Positions 35,269 to 40,210 of a stretch of DNA of 40,210 nucleotides are shown here, piece after piece. The notes beneath the pieces are model-generated. The model had not been told where the DNA came from, made no database searches, and saw nothing but the letters and a program-made list of their open reading frames with translations. Each line of letters opens with the position of its first letter. The first letter of the stretch is position 1. Source of the DNA: Alphaproteobacteria bacterium (GTDB taxonomy: Bacteria; Pseudomonadota; Alphaproteobacteria; Acetobacterales; Acetobacteraceae). The translations under genes were made by a program, and so were the position numbers. Where the stretch lies: positions 1 through 40,210 of the forward strand of contig VGDL01000031.1 of the NCBI GenBank assembly GCA_016869735.1, given 5' to 3'.

Positions 35269-35323
35269 CAGGGAGGGCTTTGCCCTCCCTGAAACCCACC
35301 CACCAAAGGCCCGAGGCCTTTGG
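35269..35323. repeat. Pair of perfect hairpins, REP-like or terminator element
   Basis: Hairpin one has arms CAGGGAGGGC (35269-35278) and GCCCTCCCTG (35282-35291) with a TTT loop. Hairpin two has arms CCAAAGGCC (35303-35311) and GGCCTTTGG (35315-35323) with a CGA loop. They lie between the EamA gene and the leuA leader promoter, so they may end EamA transcription. The two-hairpin layout resembles dispersed intergenic repeats known in related genomes, from memory and not verified here. Confidence 0.6.
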
Positions 35324-35350
35324 AAACCATGACTTGGGCGCTCAACCCCC

Positions 35351-36229
35351 TCAGGGCTGCTCAAACTCCCGCGCCACCGCAACGCGCCTCACCCTTTCGC
35401 GCACCGAGATATAGACCGCGCAGGCAATCAGAATACCCACACCAAAAAACGTCCAACCATCAGGCATTTCGCCAAAGAACCACCAGCCGGCCAGCGTCGC
35501 CATGATCATCTCGGTATAGGCCAAGGGCGCCAGCAGCGATGCCTCGGCCATGGTATAGGCGCGCGCAATCAGGAAGTGCCCGGCCACCGCAATAGCTGCC
35601 AGCAGCAGCAACAAGCCCCATTCCCCGCTATCGGGCGCCTCCCATAAAAAGGGCAGCGTCAGGCTCATCATCGCGGCCCCCATCAGGCTGGTGTGGAAGG
35701 TTGTCATCAGCGGGTCTTCATCCCGCGCGAGCCGCCGCGTGATCAGCATGTAAAGCGCCATGCAGGTGCCGGATGCAAAGGCCAAAGCCATGCCTGGATT
35801 GAAGTCCTGCAAACCGGGCCGGATAATGATCAGCGTGCCGCAAAAGCCAATCGCAACCGCCGCCCAGCGCCGAGGGCCGACCTTTTCCTTCAGCAAAAGC
35901 GGCGAAAGCGCCGTAATCAGCAAGGGCTGCACGAAGAAAATGGCTAGGCTATCGGCAATCGGCATGAAGCCGATGGCGCCGAAGAAAAAGCCGGTGGACC
36001 CCAGCAGAAACGCTGCGCGCGCCGCATGAAAGCCGGGCCTTTCCGGCACCAGGCAGCGCGGCCCGGCCATCCGCCAGGCAAAGGGCAGGATGAAAACGGC
36101 CCCAAAAAACATCCGCGCCCAGACAATTTGCAGAATGGGAATGCCGCCCTGGCCCAAAAATTTGGCGCAAACATCCAATAGCGGCAGCACCCCCATGGCC
36201 ACCACCATCAGCGCCACGCCGCGCAGCAT
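35351..36229 (-). CDS. EamA/DMT family transporter
   Basis: A 292-residue membrane protein with about ten helices in two EamA repeats. The first repeat starts MLRGVALMVVAMGVLPLLDVCAKFL and contains QIVWARMFFGAVFILPF, and the second ends GWWFFGEMPDGWTFFGVGILIA. I use the ATG at 36229, preceded by a GGAA; the upstream frame to 36370 has no similarity. It is unlike the EamA gene at 20458 in sequence. The substrate is unknown. Confidence 0.87.
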   Translation of the reverse strand: MLRGVALMVVAMGVLPLLDVCAKFLGQGGIPILQIVWARMFFGAVFILPFAWRMAGPRCLVPERPGFHAARAAFLLGSTGFFFGAIGFMPIADSLAIFFVQPLLITALSPLLLKEKVGPRRWAAVAIGFCGTLIIIRPGLQDFNPGMALAFASGTCMALYMLITRRLARDEDPLMTTFHTSLMGAAMMSLTLPFLWEAPDSGEWGLLLLLAAIAVAGHFLIARAYTMAEASLLAPLAYTEMIMATLAGWWFFGEMPDGWTFFGVGILIACAVYISVRERVRRVAVAREFEQP

Positions 36230-36434
36230 TGAATTTTGTTCCAAGCGATTGTCTTTCCCGAATCCCGGCGGAGCGCACCCTACGCCATGTTGCGGCTTTG
36301 GGCGCGGGCGGCACCCCAGCCAGCGGAAACCCCCGCCATTATTTTTTTTCTGACATCTTCCCAGACGCAACCAAAGCGCGGGTCACGCCTCCCCCCTCAT
36401 CGTGGCGCATTCGCTTCTGGAAGGGAGGCACATC

Positions 36435-36605
36435 ATGGCAATCGCCACCAAGCCGGCGAACCGTCCGGCGAACCCGCGTTTTTCATCCAGCCCTTGCGCC
36501 CTGCCGCAGCCGGCTTCAACAAGAACGCCTTCTGCGCGTCGAGGCGATCGGGCTTTCCGGCATCAGCCCTGCATCAGCTTGTCATCAGGCTGGGCAGCCA
36601 GGTGA
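36435..36605 (+). pseudogene. 5' remnant of a serC-like gene (phosphoserine aminotransferase)
   Basis: An ATG at 36435 with a strong ribosome-binding site (GGGAGG, six bases upstream) opens a frame reading MAIATKPANRPANPRFSSSP then CA. This matches the N-terminus of alphaproteobacterial SerC, where RPANPxFSSGPCAKRPGW is usual. After codon 22 (36500) the similarity stops and the frame runs in unrelated sequence to a stop at 36605, inside the convergent dctM gene. The rest of SerC (about 350 residues) is missing. This looks like a gene truncated by rearrangement, perhaps when the TRAP cluster arrived. The rest of the 36230-36573 spacer holds nothing else I recognise except a run of eight T at 36348-36355. 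Confidence 0.6.
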
Positions 36606-37893
36606 TGATCCCAGGAAAGATCATACACAGCCCAAGCCCAAGGAGCATGAGCAATACGAAGGGAGTCTGCGATTTATAGATATCCATCATCGTGATGCTG
36701 GGGGGTGCCACTGCCTTCATGTAGAACAGGTTGAAGCCGAAGGGGGGCGTCAGGTAGGCCAATTCCATATTGATCACGAACAGAATGGCAAACCACAGAG
36801 GGTCAAACCCAAGCGAGATCACAATCGGGAAAAAGATTGGCGCCGTCAAAAGCACAATGCCCGAAGGGTCGAAGAACATGCCAAGGACGAACAGGATAGC
36901 CATCATGGTAATGATCACCATCCAGGGATCGCCGACTTCCTTGATCAATGTGCCGACCAGAGACGAAGCGCCCGTGACCGCGTAAAGTGAGGTGAAGGCG
37001 GAGGCGGCAAACACAATCCAGATCACCATGGCGCTCAGTTTGAGGGTGATGAAAAGCGCCGAGGTGAAATTCGCCCGGGTCAATGTTCGCTTAAGCGCTG
37101 CACTCACAATCGCCCCCAGGGCGCCGATCGCCGAAGCCTCGCTTGGTGTTGCGATGCCAAAGAACATCGAGCCCATGACGGCAAAAATCAGGCCAATGGG
37201 AAGCAACAAAGCTCCTAAAAGTTTCAGTCTGTCGCGCAGAGGTAGCCTTGCCTCGAAGGGTACGGCTGGCCCCAAATCCTTCTGGAAGTGGGAACGAATG
37301 AGGATATAGGCGACGAACAGGCCGCTCAGTAGCAACCCAGGCAGGATGCCTGCGATGAACATCTGGCCCACCGAAACCCGCGATGTCAGGGCCAGAATGA
37401 TCATCAGGACACTGGGCGGAATCAGAATACCAAGCGATCCGCCTGCCGAAATACAGCCTATGGCGATTCGTTTGCTGTAGCCTCGCTTGAGCATGGATGG
37501 AAGCGCGATCAATCCCATGGATGTTGTGGCGGCGCCGCTAATGCCGACCATCGCTGCAAACATGGTGCAGATAAGAACTGTGCCAGCCGCCAAGCCTCCA
37601 CGAAGCCCGCCCATCCAGTGATACATCAGCTCATACATGTCTTCGGCAATGCCGCATCGTTGCAGCATTGCGCCCATGAATATGAACATCGGCACAGCCA
37701 CAAGCAGAAACATATCCATGGCCATGTATGTTCGATTGGCCAGGATGGGCAGCGCGTGCGGGCCCCAAAGGATGATGATAAAAACCGTGGCCACGCCGCC
37801 AATGGCGAATACCAGGGGAAGCCCCGCGACCAGAAGCAGCACCAGGCTACCGAACAGGATAATCGTGAGCCATTCAGGGCCTAGCGCGAGCAT
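36574..37893 (-). CDS. dctM: TRAP transporter large permease (DctM-like)
   Basis: A 439-residue membrane protein with about twelve helices, the large TRAP permease that drives Na+-coupled uptake. Family segments are FVAVPMFIFMGAMLQ-like sequence near residue 65, FAAMVGISGAATTSMGLIALPSM, and SAGGSLGILIPPSVLMIIL, with LAYLTPPFGFNLFYMKAV near the end. A GGAGG precedes the start. It follows dctQ by 54 bp and dctP further upstream. Base composition looks less GC-rich than the mre or leuA genes, consistent with acquisition. Confidence 0.95.
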   Translation of the reverse strand: MLALGPEWLTIILFGSLVLLLVAGLPLVFAIGGVATVFIIILWGPHALPILANRTYMAMDMFLLVAVPMFIFMGAMLQRCGIAEDMYELMYHWMGGLRGGLAAGTVLICTMFAAMVGISGAATTSMGLIALPSMLKRGYSKRIAIGCISAGGSLGILIPPSVLMIILALTSRVSVGQMFIAGILPGLLLSGLFVAYILIRSHFQKDLGPAVPFEARLPLRDRLKLLGALLLPIGLIFAVMGSMFFGIATPSEASAIGALGAIVSAALKRTLTRANFTSALFITLKLSAMVIWIVFAASAFTSLYAVTGASSLVGTLIKEVGDPWMVIITMMAILFVLGMFFDPSGIVLLTAPIFFPIVISLGFDPLWFAILFVINMELAYLTPPFGFNLFYMKAVAPPSITMMDIYKSQTPFVLLMLLGLGLCMIFPGIITWLPSLMTS

Positions 37894-37947
37894 CTGAATC
37901 CTCCAGAAAGGATGTTTCCGTTTTGTGTCAGGGAGAGCATGGCGCGC

Positions 37948-38511
37948 TTATCCGACAGGCGTAGAGTCGGAGGTGCCGCCCGGAACATAGGTTCGGACGG
38001 GAAAAACATCGTGCCCCTTGGCCAGGATGCCGATATTGCGGATCAGTTGCGCAAGAACCTGCATCAGAAAAAGAAAACAGCCGACCGGCAATGTGGTGCG
38101 AAGCGGGTAATAGATCGGCTTCCAGTGGGACATTGTGGTCTCACCGATCTGCCAGGAATTGATCGTGATCTCGAGCGATACCCAGAAAAGCACCCCGAGA
38201 TAAAGAAAGGCGAAAGCACTGGTTATGACATCAAGCAGGGCGCGCCCGCGCGGCGGCAGCCTTCCCCAGACGATGTCAACATTGATGTGGCCGCCGGCCA
38301 GATAAGTATAGGCTCCACCCAGAACGATGTAGGCCCCAAAGATAAAAAGCGATACTTCATAGGCCCAATGACTTGGTGAATTCAGGAAATAGCGCATCAC
38401 GATTTCCCAAACCATGATGAAAAGCATCGGGCAGATCATGAAGGCGACGATCCAGGCGAATTTGGCGTTCAGCCAATCCGTGAAGCGAAGATAGGCTTCA
38501 ATGACTGCCAT
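37948..38511 (-). CDS. dctQ: TRAP transporter small permease (DctQ-like)
   Basis: A 187-residue membrane protein with four helices, the small TRAP permease. It shows WEIVMRYFLNSPSHWAYEVSLF, GAYTYLAGGHINVDIVWGRLP and YYPLRTTLPVGCFLFLMQ, all typical of the family. The ATG at 38511 has a GAGGA eight bases upstream. It sits between dctP and dctM. Confidence 0.93.
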   Translation of the reverse strand: MAVIEAYLRFTDWLNAKFAWIVAFMICPMLFIMVWEIVMRYFLNSPSHWAYEVSLFIFGAYIVLGGAYTYLAGGHINVDIVWGRLPPRGRALLDVITSAFAFLYLGVLFWVSLEITINSWQIGETTMSHWKPIYYPLRTTLPVGCFLFLMQVLAQLIRNIGILAKGHDVFPVRTYVPGGTSDSTPVG

Positions 38512-38634
38512 CTTTAGGTCCTCATTTCCTTGAATTGCCGCATAGGGCGCTTCCCTCATCGTGTGCCATGCGCTGGGCCATGGCGGCGGTCAGAAGGGTC
38601 GCGTTTGGATCTGGCAAATGTTCAATCACGCTGT

Positions 38635-38676
38635 CCTGATGAAGCCGAAATGGTGTGACCAAACGGCTTCATCAGG
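38635..38676 (-). other. Long perfect stem-loop between dctP and dctQ
   Basis: CCTGATGAAGCCG (38635-38647) pairs perfectly with CGGCTTCATCAGG (38664-38676), a 13-bp stem. Inside, TGGT and ACCA can add four pairs around a GTG loop. It is nine bases past the dctP stop on the minus strand. With no T run it is more likely to protect dctP mRNA or partly terminate, giving more binding protein than permease. Confidence 0.7.
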
Positions 38677-38685
38677 CACGTGGCG

Positions 38686-39843
38686 TCAAACAGGCAGGCG
38701 CTTCGGGCCGTAATAATCCCTATAGACCTGCCGCGCATTGGTGTAGATATCGATCACCTTGTCGATATGGGGCATCTTGCCCTTCATGCTCAAGAACCGA
38801 TTCCAGCACCAATCGGCGGCCTTCACCAATTCATCATCAGGTATCATGATGGTTTGCATGCCACCATCGGCGAGCCTTTTGCGACCACGCACATCGGTCG
38901 GGATCGTGAGCGCTGAGATATCACAATTCATGACCCGTGACGCGGAGATCATGACTTCCTGCAGGTCAGCCGGCATGGAATTGAAGGTTCGCTGATTCAT
39001 GATGACCTCAGTAACGTCATAGGGAACGACTGAGGGGTTGATGTAGTATTTGCAAACCTCGTGCATTTTCATGCCGGCCCAGGCATCCGGGGAACCGAAG
39101 GCCGCCGCATCCAGGATGCGCGTTTGGATCGCGGTGTAGACTTCACCGCCGGGCACTGTGACGATCGATGCGCCATTATGCACCAGCCAATCCGCCCAGA
39201 TGCCGAAGGCACGAACCTTCATGCCGCGGAAATCGGCATATTTCGCAACGGGCCTGGTGGATACCATGGCGCCCCATTCATCAGAACACTGGTAGGTAAG
39301 ATGCGCCACGTTATGGGGGCGATAGGCTTCCTGGAAAATTTCCTTGATGCCCATGTATTGATAGATCAGTTCATAGAACTCAAGATTTGTGAACGGGAAG
39401 AAAGGTACCGCCCACAGATATTCGGCGACAGGCACAATGCCGCGATGATAGATCGGCGCAGTCACGGCGAGATCCGCCACGCCGGAGCCAACACCACGGA
39501 ATGTCTCTCCAATCCCGAGCAGCACTTCGGCATTGAAATTCGTGATTTCAATGCGCCCACCTGACATTCTATTGACGCGCTCCACGAATAGCCGCGCGGA
39601 GCGGTCCTGCGATTCGATACCGATTCCGCGGTCCTGCGATTCGATACCGATTCCAGTCCAGTTGCTCTGAAGCTTCAGGCGGAAGGTCCGGTTCTGCGCA
39701 TGGGCGATGCTTGGCGCCGCAAGCGCCGCAGACCCAACGCCCGCTGCGCCCACTGCGGCAGATTTAAGGTAGCTGCGGCGGTCCAGCGCCGTATTCGCCT
39801 GGGCGCTTTCTTTCCCCGCAACATCATCTTTTTGTTTCGACAT
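38686..39843 (-). CDS. dctP: TRAP transporter substrate-binding protein (DctP-like), Tat-exported
   Basis: A 385-residue periplasmic binding protein of the TRAP family. It has a twin-arginine signal (LDRRSYLKSAAVGAAGVG ending SIAHAQ). The mature part includes GGRIEITNFNAEVLLG, the region around WAVPFFPFTNLEFYELIYQY, FRGMKVRAFGIWADWL with the conserved Arg that usually binds the carboxylate, and AAFGSPDAWAGMKMHEVCKYY, as in the 2-oxo/keto-acid-type DctP proteins. The ATG at 39843 has an AGAGGAA six bases upstream. A 27-bp tandem duplication near the N-terminus repeats GIGIESQDR. It is the first gene of the dctPQM operon. The ligand is unknown. Confidence 0.94.
   Translation of the reverse strand: MSKQKDDVAGKESAQANTALDRRSYLKSAAVGAAGVGSAALAAPSIAHAQNRTFRLKLQSNWTGIGIESQDRGIGIESQDRSARLFVERVNRMSGGRIEITNFNAEVLLGIGETFRGVGSGVADLAVTAPIYHRGIVPVAEYLWAVPFFPFTNLEFYELIYQYMGIKEIFQEAYRPHNVAHLTYQCSDEWGAMVSTRPVAKYADFRGMKVRAFGIWADWLVHNGASIVTVPGGEVYTAIQTRILDAAAFGSPDAWAGMKMHEVCKYYINPSVVPYDVTEVIMNQRTFNSMPADLQEVMISASRVMNCDISALTIPTDVRGRKRLADGGMQTIMIPDDELVKAADWCWNRFLSMKGKMPHIDKVIDIYTNARQVYRDYYGPKRLPV
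39601..39654. repeat. Perfect 27-bp tandem duplication inside dctP
   Basis: The unit at 39601-39627 recurs exactly at 39628-39654. It is in frame and doubles the nonapeptide GIGIESQDR close to the mature N-terminus. Bases on either side do not extend the repeat. Confidence 0.95.
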
Positions 39844-40031
39844 AAGCACTTCCTCTCCCGATTGGTTTTTTTAAAAACGAATTACTTAAAGGTAACGCTG
39901 TGCAGGATACTCCTTCTTGTCAATAGTTATTTTGAGTAACCCCATGCGGCTATCGGCTCGGGAACGTTGTACGATCCGCTTGCAGGTTCTGCTCGGCCGG
40001 GGAAAATTATTCTGGTGTGAGACGGAAAATT
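39844..40031. promoter_or_regulatory. AT-rich region upstream of dctP
   Basis: The first ~90 bp are clearly AT-rich, with a GTTTTT/AAAAAC inverted repeat near 39865-39878 and a GTTA-N7-TAAC pair near 39925-39939. These could hold the dctPQM promoter and an operator. No -35/-10 pair is convincing enough to fix. Confidence 0.35.
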
Positions 40032-40210
40032 TCAGCCCTGCGTCCGCAACACGGTAAACCGAGCGCTATTGCCTGGGCGCAGCCCAATGCAGGATTTTTT
40101 GAAGTGCCAAGGCGCGTCATTCGCGCCCATTTCGGCATCCGTGGTTGCCGACGCTATGCTGTTCGACGCCCAGACCAGTCGCGGACCGCCAAGCAACAAA
40201 CAGAAGGGCG
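40032..40210 (-). CDS. Possible partial frame at the right edge, unrecognised
   Basis: The minus strand is open from the edge for 59 codons to a TGA at 40032. The translation contains ANDAPWHFKKSCIGLRPGNS and ends RFTVLRTQG. I recognise no family. It may be the C-terminal end of a gene beyond the window, or non-coding sequence; other frames here are also open for part of the way. Confidence 0.25.
   Translation of the reverse strand, partial: PFCLLLGGPRLVWASNSIASATTDAEMGANDAPWHFKKSCIGLRPGNSARFTVLRTQG

Noticed and set aside
39940-40210. Transposase remnant at the right edge
   Set aside because: No transposase motif, terminal repeat or target duplication could be identified in any frame.

Overview
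The window is about 40 kb of a GC-rich alphaproteobacterial chromosome. Gene content and protein style (ligase-associated repair genes, LeuA next to mreBCD-mrdA-rodA, PuuD/UraH, 3-hydroxybutyrate dehydrogenase, many orphan solute-binding proteins) fit Rhodospirillales, most likely an environmental Acetobacteraceae of the Roseomonas kind. That placement is inference; no rRNA or tRNA gene was seen.

Layout. 1-4274: a DNA-repair module, with a metallo-beta-lactamase exonuclease (C-terminus beyond the left edge) divergent from a ligase-associated DEXH helicase and the PdeM nuclease. 4386-7366: a DUF169 protein converging with a stand-alone fusA across a perfect bidirectional terminator. 7578-10072: a DUF1800/DUF1501 pair in which the DUF1800 gene carries an in-frame TAA at a conserved Tyr codon. 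10082-12659: an orphan Bug-type binding protein, uraH and puuD (urate oxidation), divergent from serA. 14146-16807: a tightly overlapped operon of 3-hydroxybutyrate dehydrogenase, patatin-like hydrolase and SAM methyltransferase. 16811-19544: MFS transporter, DUF3293 protein and RlmI-type rRNA methyltransferase, divergent from panC. 20458-24251: EamA exporter, class II aldolase, orphan periplasmic binding protein, and a Zn amidohydrolase of the carbamoylase/allantoate type. 24252-24747: a less GC-rich pocket with one small lipoprotein.

24748-27750: a VIT1/CCC1 transporter and a P1B-5-like metal ATPase with a C-terminal hemerythrin-like domain, which looks like an iron/nickel handling pair; the ATPase has an 18-bp in-frame tandem duplication just after its metal-binding helix. 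27743-33293: the complete elongasome operon mreB-mreC-mreD-mrdA-rodA (read right to left). 33443-35245: leuA behind what appears to be a leaderless, Leu-codon-rich leader peptide with competing RNA pairings, a candidate attenuator. 35351-36229: EamA transporter.

36435-36605: a remnant of the 5' end of serC (N-terminal 22 codons only) abutting a TRAP transporter operon (dctP-dctQ-dctM, 36574-39843). That operon looks less GC-rich than its surroundings, and its dctP carries a perfect 27-bp tandem duplication. This end of the window looks rearranged or recently acquired. The strongest candidates for something not yet described are the leuA leader, the two in-frame microduplications, the nonsense codon in the DUF1800 gene and the serC/TRAP junction.
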